This document shows, one piece after another, positions 17,662 to 26,025 of a stretch of 64,000 bases of DNA. Under the pieces are notes generated by a model. It searched no databases. It had not been told where the DNA came from and worked only from the letters and a program-made list of their open reading frames with translations. How positions within the stretch are numbered: the first letter of the stretch is position 1; each line of letters starts with the position of its first letter. Origin of the DNA: Rhizobium aethiopicum (lineage in GTDB: Bacteria > Pseudomonadota > Alphaproteobacteria > Rhizobiales > Rhizobiaceae); contig NZ_FMAJ01000005.1 in NCBI RefSeq assembly GCF_900094625.1, forward strand, positions 124,001 through 188,000, read 5' to 3'. The position numbers and the translations under genes are program-made.

Positions 17662-18690
17662 TCAGTTGGCGGTGGCGCCGATTTCGCGGTCCCAGCGTTC
17701 CAGCAGCCCCTTGCGTTTTGCCGGGTCACCATAGGTCTTGAAGTCGTAGTCGATCAGCTTGATGTCCTCGAAGCGGGGCGCCTCCTTCGGAATGACCGCG
17801 CTCTTGTTGGAAGGCAGCTGGAAGGACTTCGCATCCTTCATGCGGGACTGGACCTCTGCCGTCAGCGCCCAGTCGTACCAGATCTTCGCATTGTCGAGGT
17901 TCCGCGCCCCCTTGATGATCGACATCGAGCCGATCTCATAGCCGGTGCCTTCGCAAGGCGTGATCGACTTGACGGGGAAACCTTCTGCCGTCTGCGCCAC
18001 CGCGTCGTGAACGAAGACGATGCCGAGCGCCGTCTCGCCGCGTGCGGCCGCCTTGACGGGTGCCGAACCGGACTTGGTATATTGCGAGATGTTGCCGTTC
18101 AGCTTCTTCAGGTAGTCGAAGGCCTGGTCCTCGCCCATGATCTGCACGAGAGAGGCGAGCGCCGTATAGGCGGTGCCGGAAGAATTCGGGTTGGCGATCT
18201 GGATCTCACCCTTCAATTCCGGCGCCAGAAGGTCGGCCCAGCAGACCGGCTCCTTGTAGCCCTTGGTCTTAAAGATTTCCGTGTTGTAGCCCCAGCCGAG
18301 CGCGCCGGCATAGACGCCGACCGTCTTGTAACCGGAGCTTTCGGCCTGCTTCTTCGCCCAATCGTTGAGTTCATCGAGCTTCGGCGACTTGTATTCCAGC
18401 GTCAGATTTTCCGACGCTGCCTGAAGATGCGGGTCTCCCGTGCCCGCCCACCAGATGTCGGTCTTGGGGTTGCGAGCCTCGGCGCGCACCTTGGCATAGG
18501 TCTCGCCGGACGAGAGGCGAACCATGTTCACCTTGATGTCGCTGTGCGCCTTCTCGAAATCGCCTTTCATCTGCTCACAGATGACGACGTCGGCTGAGCA
18601 GATCAGATTGAGTTCGCCAGCGGCCTGAGCCGGTAGCGCCCCGAGCGCCGTGCCGGCGAAGAGCATGAGGGAAAGGGTGTTGATTTTCAT
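17662..18690 (-). CDS. ABC transporter periplasmic binding protein, AfuA/FbpA-like (copy 1)
   Basis: This 342-residue protein has a Sec signal peptide (about 23 residues, ending PAQA). Its mature part belongs to the FbpA/AfuA/FutA group: CSADVVIC near the N terminus, IWWAGTGDPHLQAASE, IANPNSSGTAYTALASL and PCEGTGYEIGSMSIIKGA. Cysteine pairs (CSADVVIC; CWAD and CEGTG) suggest disulfides. The Tyr pair typical of ferric-binding proteins near the C terminus is not obvious to me. The GxGDPH-type loop resembles sugar-phosphate-binding AfuA. It is followed by the permease gene and preceded by a paralogue, so two binding proteins feed one permease. Confidence 0.88.
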   Translation of the reverse strand: MKINTLSLMLFAGTALGALPAQAAGELNLICSADVVICEQMKGDFEKAHSDIKVNMVRLSSGETYAKVRAEARNPKTDIWWAGTGDPHLQAASENLTLEYKSPKLDELNDWAKKQAESSGYKTVGVYAGALGWGYNTEIFKTKGYKEPVCWADLLAPELKGEIQIANPNSSGTAYTALASLVQIMGEDQAFDYLKKLNGNISQYTKSGSAPVKAAARGETALGIVFVHDAVAQTAEGFPVKSITPCEGTGYEIGSMSIIKGARNLDNAKIWYDWALTAEVQSRMKDAKSFQLPSNKSAVIPKEAPRFEDIKLIDYDFKTYGDPAKRKGLLERWDREIGATAN

Positions 18691-18808
18691 GGGGGCATCC
18701 TCCTGTTGCCTGGGTTTGATTTCGCATGACCAAGACGCAGCGGGGCCTCCGGCCTGCCCGCGGCGGCGCGTTCACGATTTCGCATTTCGCTTTGTCTAAA
18801 GGGCTCGA

Positions 18809-19831
18809 TCAGTTCGTTGCGGCGATTTCCGCACCGAACCTGCGGAGCAGTCGACTTCGTTCTTCCGGCGACCCGAAGGTGGCGAAGTCATAGTCCACCA
18901 TCTTGATCATCGAAATGTCAGGGGCTGCTAGCGGCAGCCTGGATTTCGCGTTGGATGGCACCTGGTTCTGCCCGGACGCCGCGCCCGTCCCCTGGCCTTC
19001 CGGGCTCAGCGCGAAATCGACGAAGCGCTTTGCTTCCTCGATGTTCTTCGCGCCTTTGACGATGCTGACGGCACCGATCTCGTAGCCGGTGCCTTCGCAG
19101 GGTGCGACGATCACAAGCGGAAAGCCCGCCTGCTTCTGCGTGACGGCGTCATGCATGAAGGAAATGCCGATAAGCGTCTCTCCGCGCGCCGCCGCCTTGA
19201 TGGGCGCAGATCCGGAGGGAGTGTAGCGCTCGATATTGCGGTTGAGCGCAGCGAGATAGCGGAAAGCCTCATCCTCGCCGAAGAGCTGCACCAGCGTCGC
19301 AAGCGTCGTGAAGGCGGTGCCGGACGAATTCGGATTGGCGCTCTGGACGCGGCCGCGATAGGCGACGTCCGTCAGGTCCTTCCAGCAGGTCGGGGCCGGC
19401 AACTTCAGCTCGCGCAGCAGATCGGCATTGTAGGCAAAGCCGAGTGCTCCGGCGTAGATGCCGGCCGAGCGGCCGCCGGACATGGCGAAGAAATTCTGCG
19501 CCCAGGGCAGCATGTCGCGCTGATGGGCGGGTTGGTAGGGTTCGAGGAGGTTTTCAGAGCCGGCCTGCAGATGGGTGTCGCCCGTGCCGCCCCACCAGAC
19601 ATCGACGGTCGGCGCTGATTTCTCCGCGCGAATCTGATTGAGGATATCGCCGGTGCTCTTGCGCGTCACCGAAATTTCCAGCCCGCTCTTCGTCTCATAG
19701 GCCGTCTTCATCGCGGCACACCACATCTCGTCCACACCGCACAGAACGGTGAGCGACGAGGCCGCCATGCCGGTGCCGGCGCTCGCCAGCCACAATGCCG
19801 CGACCGCGCTGAAAGCGGTGATGCTTCTCAC
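18809..19831 (-). CDS. ABC transporter periplasmic binding protein, AfuA/FbpA-like (copy 2)
   Basis: This 340-residue paralogue of the product of the next gene has a signal peptide ending TGMAA. It shares the same landmarks: CGVDEMWC, VWWGGTGDTHLQAGSE, SANPNSSGTAFTTLATL and PCEGTGYEIGAVSIVKGAKN, and the same closing YDFATFGSPEERSRLLRRFGAEIAAT. The cysteine pattern is conserved but the DPH of copy 1 is DTH here, which may alter ligand choice. It is the first gene of the importer operon and diverges from the response-regulator gene at 20048. A tandem duplication followed by divergence is the simplest history. Confidence 0.88.
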   Translation of the reverse strand: MRSITAFSAVAALWLASAGTGMAASSLTVLCGVDEMWCAAMKTAYETKSGLEISVTRKSTGDILNQIRAEKSAPTVDVWWGGTGDTHLQAGSENLLEPYQPAHQRDMLPWAQNFFAMSGGRSAGIYAGALGFAYNADLLRELKLPAPTCWKDLTDVAYRGRVQSANPNSSGTAFTTLATLVQLFGEDEAFRYLAALNRNIERYTPSGSAPIKAAARGETLIGISFMHDAVTQKQAGFPLVIVAPCEGTGYEIGAVSIVKGAKNIEEAKRFVDFALSPEGQGTGAASGQNQVPSNAKSRLPLAAPDISMIKMVDYDFATFGSPEERSRLLRRFGAEIAATN

Positions 19832-19953
19832 GATTTCCTCCCAGTGGACCTTGCGTCCTGATCTCCGCAGTCAGGATGTCACATCTGCCGCCCTGCGCAA
19901 TCGAAGAATGGTTACGGTTCTTACAGCTTTGCCGGCGACGAGCCCCTCAAAAA

Positions 19954-19979
19954 TGACAAAGGTTACAATTGTGACAAAG
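19954..19979. promoter_or_regulatory. Direct repeat TGACAAAG x2 in the divergent importer/two-component promoter region
   Basis: TGACAAAG occurs at 19954-19961 and again at 19972-19979, 18 bases start to start, in the 216-bp gap between the divergent binding-protein gene (start 19831) and the response-regulator gene. The spacer contains TTACAATTG, making a near-palindrome TTACAATTGTGA at 19963-19974. TTAC also occurs twice at 19912 and 19921. OmpR-family regulators bind direct repeats, so this is a candidate operator for the neighbouring regulator. Only pattern and position support it. Confidence 0.4.
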
Positions 19980-20047
19980 CGCATAACACGAGCCCGCTTT
20001 GAAGATCGTGACGGCCCTGCCTATAATGGATGCGGGAGGACGTGCAT

Positions 20048-20788
20048 GTGTTGAATGAGAGGATCAGCATTCTGATCGTCGAGGACGATCCGGACATGGC
20101 GGAGCTCATATCCGACCTCGTGGAAGCGGAAGGCTGGACGCCGCTCACCGCGCCGTCGGCGGAGGAGGCGGCGATCGTGCTTTCGCGCGAAACGGTGCAC
20201 CTCGTGCTCGTCGACCATAATCTGCCCGGGACCTCCGGCCGCACCTTCGCACAGCGCCTGCGGGCGCAGACCAATATCGGCATCGTCATGGTGACGGCTG
20301 CCGGCAGCGCCGCGGACCGGGTGCTCGGCCTCGAAACAGCGGCCGACGACTATGTCGTCAAACCCTTCGAACCCATCGAACTGACGGCCCGTATCAAGGC
20401 CGTGCTGCGCCGGACGATCCCCTCGCTGAAGCCGGAGCGGGACAGTGAGCGGGACCACGATCCAACATCCCTGAAGCTCGGCGACTGGTCTGTGGACCTC
20501 AAGAGCCGTCGTGCCGTCTGCCGCACCGACCCCGCCAAGTCGCTCACCAGCGCCGAATTCGCGCTGCTCGAAATCCTCGCCGAAACACCCAACACTCCCG
20601 TCAGCCGCGCGCATATCCTCGACCGGCTGGGCGCGGAAAGCGAGCGCTATATCGACCGCAATGTGGACGTGCTCGTGCTGCGCCTGCGTCGCAAGATCGA
20701 GCGCAATCCTGACCTGCCGCGCCATATCAAGACGCGCCGCGGCAAGGGCTATGTTCTCGACACCGACGATGGCGAGATCGCGCCGTGA
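20048..20788 (+). CDS. OmpR-family two-component response regulator
   Basis: The protein has an N-terminal receiver domain (acidic pair VEDD, phospho-acceptor Asp in VLVDHNLPG, the Thr/Ala position VMVTAAG, Lys in YVVKPFEP) and a C-terminal winged-helix DNA-binding domain ending IKTRRGKGYVLD. The start is chosen at GTG 20048 (246 residues) because GGGAGGA lies 7 bases upstream. ATG 20030 (252 residues) is possible, but its reading would place that ribosome site inside the gene; TTG 20051 is also possible. It overlaps the sensor gene by ATGA-type coupling. Its position suggests control of the divergent importer operon. Confidence 0.9.
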   Translation: MLNERISILIVEDDPDMAELISDLVEAEGWTPLTAPSAEEAAIVLSRETVHLVLVDHNLPGTSGRTFAQRLRAQTNIGIVMVTAAGSAADRVLGLETAADDYVVKPFEPIELTARIKAVLRRTIPSLKPERDSERDHDPTSLKLGDWSVDLKSRRAVCRTDPAKSLTSAEFALLEILAETPNTPVSRAHILDRLGAESERYIDRNVDVLVLRLRRKIERNPDLPRHIKTRRGKGYVLDTDDGEIAP

Positions 20789-22878
20789 TCAGCCGTCCCT
20801 TCCTCTCCTCCATCGCCTTTCGCCTGCCTTTCGCAATCGCCTTCATCTGCGTGCTCGTCTTCAGCCTGGCGACCATCGCCATCTACGGCCTGCAGCGGGC
20901 GCGCCAGGAGATGACCGCCTATGGCCTGCAGGCATTTTCGAGTCTCGCCAGGGCCTCGCTGGTCTCGCGGCAGGTTTCCGACCTCGTTTCCAGCGCGCCC
21001 TTTCTGATGAACGCGACCTCGCCCTATCGGGTCTCCAGCGAAAGTCGCTCGGTCGTGGTGCAGGTCGATGCGTTGCTGCACGCTATGCAACCTGAAAACG
21101 ACGCGGCTGCCATAAAGGGTTTTGCCAGCGGTCGCATCGTCGAGCTGCTGGAAACGATCCGCACGCAGACGACGGCGCTTGCAGGCGACGCGGAATCCGC
21201 CCAGCAGCACAAGGCTGAGGCTGCGGCAGCGCTCGGCGAGATCGCGACCGGCAGCGGCATTGCGGACGCCGATTTCCGCGGCCGGCTGAACGCCGTCGTG
21301 CAATCCGCCTCCAATTCGGACAGCCTCTTCCAGCTCGGGGAGTTGCGCCGGCGCTACGTCTCCGAAACCGCCCCGCGCCTCGAACCCGCCGCGACGGACA
21401 ACCGGATCGCCGCCGCCGAGCTTGCCCCTTACGAACGGGTGTTCGAGGCGCAGACGCGCTATCTCCTCGAAATGTTCGCCATTCGCGCCGCCGTCTCGCG
21501 CTTGCATACCGTCTCGCGCGATCTGTCGCATGCGACGGAAACCCAAAGCGAGGCCGTTGCCCGCAGCCTCAGCGACGACCTCGTCTCTACCTCCGATGCC
21601 TTGAGCCGCATCCTCGTCATCGTCGCCGCCGCTTCGCTGCTCGTGCTGGCTATGGCCGTCGTCTCCATCCGCTCCGTCATGCGCGTCTCACGTGGCATCG
21701 TCTCCCTCTCGAACGGCATGAACGCACTGGCCGAAGGGCGCAAGGACGTTGACGCGCCGCGCTACGAAGGCACCGAAACCGAGCTGGTGCGCCTGCTCGA
21801 AGCCTTCCGTGCATTCCGCGAGAGCGTCGAGCGCGTGACGCGGTTGCGGCGCACGGCGGAGGCCGCCGCCCGCACCATCCGCTCCACCTTCCGCAGCATG
21901 AACGAGGGTATTGCGCTGTTCGATGCCAGCGGTCGGCCGATCACCATGAACCGGCGCGTCATCGAGCTCGTCGGCTGGTCTGGTTCGGCCAGGAAATTGC
22001 CGCTCCGCAGTTTTGTGACGCCGCTGCCGGAGATCGATCCGGCACTCCTGCCGGCCGAAAACGATCCCGGCCTGCTCTCCGACCGGTCCGTGCTACGCCA
22101 CCGCTCCGACGCCGGGCGGGTGACGGAAGTGTCGCTCTCGCGCCAGCCCGACGGTGGCATCGTGCTGCTGGCGCGCGATATCACCGACATGGACCGGCAG
22201 GAGGCGGAGGCAGCAAAGATCCAACGCCTCGACGGCATCATGCGGATGACCCACCAGGTGAGCCACGAGGTCGGCAACATGATCGGCATCATCACCGGCA
22301 GTCTCGGCCTGCTGGAGCGCGAAACCGGCTTTAACGACCGGCAGAAGCGGCACCTGGCCCGCATCCGCAAGGCTGCCGACCGCGGCAGGTCGCTGGCCGG
22401 GAGCATGCTTTCCATTGGCAGCCAGCAGCCGATCCATCCAGGCCCGGTGGAGATCGGCGCGGTACTGCGCGGCATGGCCGACGTACTGGAAATCGCCATT
22501 GGCGAAAAATGTCGGCTTGCCTTCGAGATAGCCGACGACCTGCCCACCGTCGTCATTGATACAGCGCTCTTCGAACAATCGATCCTCAACCTCTGCCTCA
22601 ACGCCGCCGCAGCCATGCCGGCTGGCGGAACCATCGTCATCCGTGGTTCCCGCAGCGAAGCCGGCGTGAGCGTCAGCGTGACGGACAGCGGTATCGGCAT
22701 GACACCCGAGGCCGTAGACAAGGCTTTCGAGCCCTATTTTACCACGCGCAACGCCGAGGGCGGCGCGGGCCTTGGCCTGGCCATGGTCTATGGCTTCGTC
22801 CGCCAAAGCGGCGGCGACGCCCGAATTGCCTCGCTACCGGGCAAGGGAACGGTTGTTGAACTTCTGTTTCCGGTGTGA
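20785..22878 (+). CDS. Membrane sensor histidine kinase
   Basis: This 697-residue kinase has a first membrane segment at about residues 12-32 and a second at about 275-295, bracketing a large extracytoplasmic sensor region. A HAMP-like linker and a PAS-like segment follow (FDASGRPITMNRRVIELVG). The phospho-acceptor is His494 in QVSHEVGN, and the ATPase domain shows N-box NLCLNAAAAMPAGG, G1 DSGIGMTPEAVDKAFEPYF and G2 GAGLGLAMVYGFV. It is coupled to the response regulator. The sensor region, about 240 residues and mainly helical in appearance, could read the ligand directly or through a binding protein. Confidence 0.9.
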   Translation: MISRPFLSSIAFRLPFAIAFICVLVFSLATIAIYGLQRARQEMTAYGLQAFSSLARASLVSRQVSDLVSSAPFLMNATSPYRVSSESRSVVVQVDALLHAMQPENDAAAIKGFASGRIVELLETIRTQTTALAGDAESAQQHKAEAAAALGEIATGSGIADADFRGRLNAVVQSASNSDSLFQLGELRRRYVSETAPRLEPAATDNRIAAAELAPYERVFEAQTRYLLEMFAIRAAVSRLHTVSRDLSHATETQSEAVARSLSDDLVSTSDALSRILVIVAAASLLVLAMAVVSIRSVMRVSRGIVSLSNGMNALAEGRKDVDAPRYEGTETELVRLLEAFRAFRESVERVTRLRRTAEAAARTIRSTFRSMNEGIALFDASGRPITMNRRVIELVGWSGSARKLPLRSFVTPLPEIDPALLPAENDPGLLSDRSVLRHRSDAGRVTEVSLSRQPDGGIVLLARDITDMDRQEAEAAKIQRLDGIMRMTHQVSHEVGNMIGIITGSLGLLERETGFNDRQKRHLARIRKAADRGRSLAGSMLSIGSQQPIHPGPVEIGAVLRGMADVLEIAIGEKCRLAFEIADDLPTVVIDTALFEQSILNLCLNAAAAMPAGGTIVIRGSRSEAGVSVSVTDSGIGMTPEAVDKAFEPYFTTRNAEGGAGLGLAMVYGFVRQSGGDARIASLPGKGTVVELLFPV

Positions 22879-23043
22879 ATCTGCGTTTTACGCCAGCTTG
22901 TCAGGAATCGGATTACGCCCCAGCTTTTCATGGCCCGTCGTTCGCCCTAGGTCGACGCTCAGATATTGGGCAAAATGCTGCAAGTGTACACAATGCCAAA
23001 CCACTCAAGGAACTGAGACCAGAAAAATCAACACGTTAAAAGC

Positions 23044-23059
23044 TGGCACACCTCTTGCA
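23044..23059 (+). promoter_or_regulatory. Sigma-54 (RpoN) -24/-12 promoter of the guanidine operon
   Basis: TGGCACACCTCTTGCA matches the sigma-54 consensus TGGCAC-N5-TTGCA, with GG (23045-23046) and GC (23057-23058) 12 bases apart. The predicted transcription start is near 23070, only a few bases before the first helix of the guanidine riboswitch. That alignment of promoter and RNA element strongly supports both calls. RpoN dependence implies activation by an enhancer-binding protein, most likely NtrC under nitrogen limitation. I did not find an obvious NtrC site upstream. Confidence 0.8.
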
Positions 23060-23072
23060 AGGATTGTGCTGA

Positions 23073-23180
23073 GTTGGTGGCTAGGGTTCCGGCGCTTTTC
23101 AGAAGTGCGGCTGGTCCGAGAGCCACCACCGGCGGGGGAGAAATCCTGTCGGGTGCACGGCGGGACAAAAGCCCGGGAGA
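23073..23180 (+). ncRNA. Guanidine-I (ykkC) riboswitch
   Basis: The conserved cores of the guanidine-I riboswitch are visible in order: CTAGGGTTCCG at 23081, CTGGTCCGAGAG at 23111, and ACGGCGGGACAAAAGCCCGG from about 23157 followed by GAGA. A closing helix pairs 23075-23080 (TGGTGG) with 23123-23128 (CCACCA). It lies in the leader of an operon encoding an importer, DUF1989 proteins, a biotin carboxylase and allophanate hydrolase, the classic company of this riboswitch class. Binding of free guanidine should turn the operon on. Confidence 0.95.
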
Positions 23181-23191
23181 CCTCGTAAGCC

Positions 23192-23230
23192 AAGGGATTG
23201 GCGGCACGATGGTCATTGCCGATCCCTTTT
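23192..23230 (+). terminator. Intrinsic terminator, probable riboswitch expression platform
   Basis: AAGGGAT (23192-23198) pairs with ATCCCTT (23222-23228). An additional GGC/GCC pairing extends the stem inward and TTTT at 23227-23230 follows. It stands between the riboswitch core and the first start codon at 23256, so it is probably the off-state terminator that guanidine binding prevents. The short T-run makes it a modest terminator, and no competing pairing was worked out. Confidence 0.65.
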
Positions 23231-23255
23231 GAAGAAAAGCAGAAGGGGAATTTCA

Positions 23256-24329
23256 ATGCAGACTTTTTCGAAGATTGTTTCCGCCACAGCGCTAACGGTA
23301 TCCTTGGTCTTTGGGCTTGCTTCCGTCGCGAAGGCTGAACCGAAGACTGATTTCAAGGTCGCCTGGTCCATCTACGTCGGCTGGATGCCCTGGGGCTATG
23401 CGGCCGACCACGGCATCGTCAAGAAGTGGGCCGACAAATACGGCATCAACATCGAGGTCACGCAGTTCAACGACTATGTGGAGTCGATGAACCAGTACAC
23501 GGCCGGCGCCTTCGACGCCGTGACCCTGACCAACATGGACGGCCTGTCGATCCCGGCAGCCGGCGGCGTCGATACGACGGCCGTGATCGTCGGTGACTTC
23601 TCAAACGGCAATGACGCCGTGATCCTGAAGGACAAGGCGAGCCTTGCTGATATCGCGGGTCAGACCGTCAATCTCGTCGAATTCTCCGTCTCGCATTATC
23701 TGCTCGCCCGTGCGCTCGAAAGCATCAAGCTGACGGAACGCGACGTGAAGGTGGTCAACACGTCTGACGCCGACATGGTCGCGGCCTACAAGACGCCTGA
23801 TGTCACCGCCGTCGTCACCTGGAACCCGCTGGTCTCCACCATTCTCGAACATCCCTCGGCCAAGAAGGTTTTCGACAGCTCTCAGGTGCCGGGCGAAATC
23901 ATCGACCTGATGGTCGCCAATAGCGGCGTACTGAAAGACAATCCGAACTTCGGCAAGGCGCTCGCAGGCATCTGGTATGAGACCGCCGCACTGCTGCGCG
24001 CCGACACCGCGGAAGGCAAGGCAGCCCGCGAGGCCATGGGCTCGGCTTCCGGCACCGATCTCGCCGGCTTCGAAGCCCAGCTTGCCGCCACCGAGCTCTT
24101 CGACAAGCCGGCCGATGCCGTTGCCTTCACCGCTTCGCCGAATCTGCCGAAGACCATGGATCTGGTGCGCAACTTCCTTTTCGAGAAGGGACTGCTCGGC
24201 AATGGGGCGCCGTCGGCTGACGTCATCGGCATCGAAATGCCGGATGGCAAGGTGCTGGGCGACACCGGCAATGTGAAGCTGCGCTTCACCGAGACCTACA
24301 TGAAGGCAGCCGCCGACGGTTCGCTCTGA
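23256..24329 (+). CDS. ABC transporter substrate-binding protein (putative guanidine/urea-type, nitrate/taurine family)
   Basis: This 357-residue protein has a signal peptide of about 27 residues (ending ASVAKA) and an SsuA/NrtA-like fold. Family landmarks are WSIYVGWMPWGYAADHGIVKKWADKYGI, the block VEFSVSHYLLARALE and VTAVVTWNPLVSTIL. Databases often label this group 'putative urea ABC transporter substrate-binding protein'. It is the first gene after the riboswitch; the ATG at 23256 has AAGGGG upstream, whereas the upstream TTG at 23229 lies in the terminator. The riboswitch and the enzymes that follow suggest guanidine as ligand, but direct binding is not shown by sequence. Confidence 0.88.
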   Translation: MQTFSKIVSATALTVSLVFGLASVAKAEPKTDFKVAWSIYVGWMPWGYAADHGIVKKWADKYGINIEVTQFNDYVESMNQYTAGAFDAVTLTNMDGLSIPAAGGVDTTAVIVGDFSNGNDAVILKDKASLADIAGQTVNLVEFSVSHYLLARALESIKLTERDVKVVNTSDADMVAAYKTPDVTAVVTWNPLVSTILEHPSAKKVFDSSQVPGEIIDLMVANSGVLKDNPNFGKALAGIWYETAALLRADTAEGKAAREAMGSASGTDLAGFEAQLAATELFDKPADAVAFTASPNLPKTMDLVRNFLFEKGLLGNGAPSADVIGIEMPDGKVLGDTGNVKLRFTETYMKAAADGSL

Positions 24330-24385
24330 TCGCAAGGAGGCGCGGTCTGCCCGCGCTCCCTCCCCTCATCAGCGGAGCACATCCC

Positions 24386-25204
24386 ATGCGTTGGATCAAC
24401 ACGAGGCCGAGCCGGGGCACGCAGTTCGCCTTGATGATGCTGCCCTTCGTGCTGCTCGCCCTTGCCTATGCCTTCGGCTCGGCCGCGCGACTGGCGGATA
24501 ACGCCAATGACAAGCTTCTGCCGAGCCTTGCCGGCTTTGCCGATGCGATCAATCGTTTGGCCTTCGTCGCCGACCAGCGCACCGGCGAATTTCTGCTCTG
24601 GTCGGATACGGGCGCAAGCTTGGTCCGCCTGCTCTCCGGCCTCGGCATCTCGACGGCGACCGCGCTCGTTATCGGCATGCTGATTGGCATGCTGCCTTAT
24701 CTGAGGGCGCTACTTGCCCCTTTCATCGCTGTCATTTCCATGGTGCCGCCGCTGGCGCTGCTGCCGATCCTCTTCATCGTCATGGGGCTTGGCGAGACGT
24801 CGAAGATCGCCCTCATCGTCATCGGCGTTGCGCCGACGATGATCCGCGATCTGGCGTTGAAGGCGCTGGAATTGCCGCGTGAGCAGATCGTCAAGGCCGA
24901 AACGCTTGGCGGCTCCTCCTGGCAGATCGGCCTGCGTGTCGTGCTGCCGCAGATCCTGCCGCGGCTGATCACCTGCCTCAGGCTGCAGCTCGGCCCGGCC
25001 TGGCTGTTCCTGATCGCGGCCGAGGCGATCTCGTCGGACTCCGGCCTCGGCTATCGCATCTTCCTCGTCCGCCGCTATCTCTCGATGGATATCATCTTTC
25101 CCTATGTCGTCTGGATCACCCTGCTTGCCGTGGTCATGAACGCCCTGCTCGATCGCCTGCGCATCGCCGTCTTCCCCTGGTCGGAGCTGGAGAAGCAGGC
25201 ATGA
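24386..25204 (+). CDS. ABC transporter permease (SsuC/TauC family), guanidine operon
   Basis: This 272-residue integral membrane protein of the BPD_transp_1 family has five to six hydrophobic segments. The ATPase-contact loop reads ALELPREQIVKAETLGGSSWQIGLRVVLPQILPRL. The region MVPPLALLPILFIVMGLGETSKIALI is characteristic of nitrate/sulfonate/taurine permeases. It follows the binding-protein gene by 56 bp and overlaps the ATPase gene by ATGA. It should form the homodimeric channel of the importer induced by guanidine. Confidence 0.9.
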   Translation: MRWINTRPSRGTQFALMMLPFVLLALAYAFGSAARLADNANDKLLPSLAGFADAINRLAFVADQRTGEFLLWSDTGASLVRLLSGLGISTATALVIGMLIGMLPYLRALLAPFIAVISMVPPLALLPILFIVMGLGETSKIALIVIGVAPTMIRDLALKALELPREQIVKAETLGGSSWQIGLRVVLPQILPRLITCLRLQLGPAWLFLIAAEAISSDSGLGYRIFLVRRYLSMDIIFPYVVWITLLAVVMNALLDRLRIAVFPWSELEKQA

Positions 25205-26025
25205 GCGAACTGAAGATCGAAAGGGTCTGGAAGGAATATGGCGACCAGATCGTGCTCGAAAACGTGTCCTTGACCGTCGCCTCGCGCGCCTTCGTCGCCC
25301 TCGTCGGCCCTTCCGGCTGCGGCAAGACCACCTTCCTGCGCATGCTGCTCGGCCAGGAGCAACCGACGAAGGGCAAGATCCTGCTCGACGGCGAGCCGCT
25401 GCCGGCGGAGCCGGGACCGGATCGCGGCGTCGTCTTCCAGCGCTATTCCGTCTTTCCGCACCTGACGGTGCTCGGCAACGTGCTGCTCGGCAAGGAATTT
25501 TCCGCTGCGCGGTACAAGGCTAGGCTTGTCGGCGCGGCACGCCGCAACGCCATTGAGGAAGCAGGCGAACTGATCGCCGAGGTTGGGCTCGCCGGTTCGG
25601 AGAGCAAATATCCCGCGCAGCTTTCCGGCGGCATGCAGCAGCGCCTGGCGCTCGCCCAGGCGCTCATCATGAAGCCGAAGGTGCTGCTGCTCGATGAACC
25701 GTTTGGCGCGCTCGATCCTGGCATCCGCGCCGAGATCCACGCGCTGATGAAGCGGCTCTGGCACGAAACGCAGATGACCGTCGTCATGGTCACGCATGAC
25801 ATGCGGGAGGCTTTCACGCTGGCCAACCGCGTCGTCGCCTTCGAGCGCCGCCGCGACCGGCCGGAAGAGAAGGAGCGCTACGGCGCCACCATCACCAACG
25901 ATATTTCCATCTGGCCGCCGCGCCTTGCCGGCCAGCCATCGATCTTCAGCCCTGACCGGGACGGCCCGGTCTCTTCCCTGGGGCACGGCCGGGACGACCT
26001 GGCATCATCAGGAGAGACGCTATGA
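25201..26025 (+). CDS. ABC transporter ATP-binding protein (SsuB/TauB family), guanidine operon
   Basis: This 274-residue ATPase has Walker A GPSGCGKTT, Q-loop VFQRYSVFPHL, signature LSGGMQQRLALAQAL, Walker B VLLLDEPFGALD and H-loop THDMREAF. A C-terminal tail of about 60 residues follows the core (through FERRRDRPEEKERYGATI), typical of the urea-amidolyase-associated ATPases. It overlaps the permease gene before it and the DUF1989 gene after it, both by ATGA, so import and catabolism are translationally linked. It powers uptake of the ligand bound by the product of the gene at 23256. Confidence 0.9.
   Translation: MSELKIERVWKEYGDQIVLENVSLTVASRAFVALVGPSGCGKTTFLRMLLGQEQPTKGKILLDGEPLPAEPGPDRGVVFQRYSVFPHLTVLGNVLLGKEFSAARYKARLVGAARRNAIEEAGELIAEVGLAGSESKYPAQLSGGMQQRLALAQALIMKPKVLLLDEPFGALDPGIRAEIHALMKRLWHETQMTVVMVTHDMREAFTLANRVVAFERRRDRPEEKERYGATITNDISIWPPRLAGQPSIFSPDRDGPVSSLGHGRDDLASSGETL

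Noticed and set aside
14313..19831. Assignment as a ferric iron importer
   Set aside because: Fold family is compatible, but neighbouring phosphatases and the AfuA-like loop make sugar phosphate more likely; kept as an alternative.
23229..23255. Upstream TTG start for the guanidine-operon binding protein
   Set aside because: The TTG lies in the terminator T-run and the added residues are not signal-peptide-like; ATG 23256 has a clear ribosome site.
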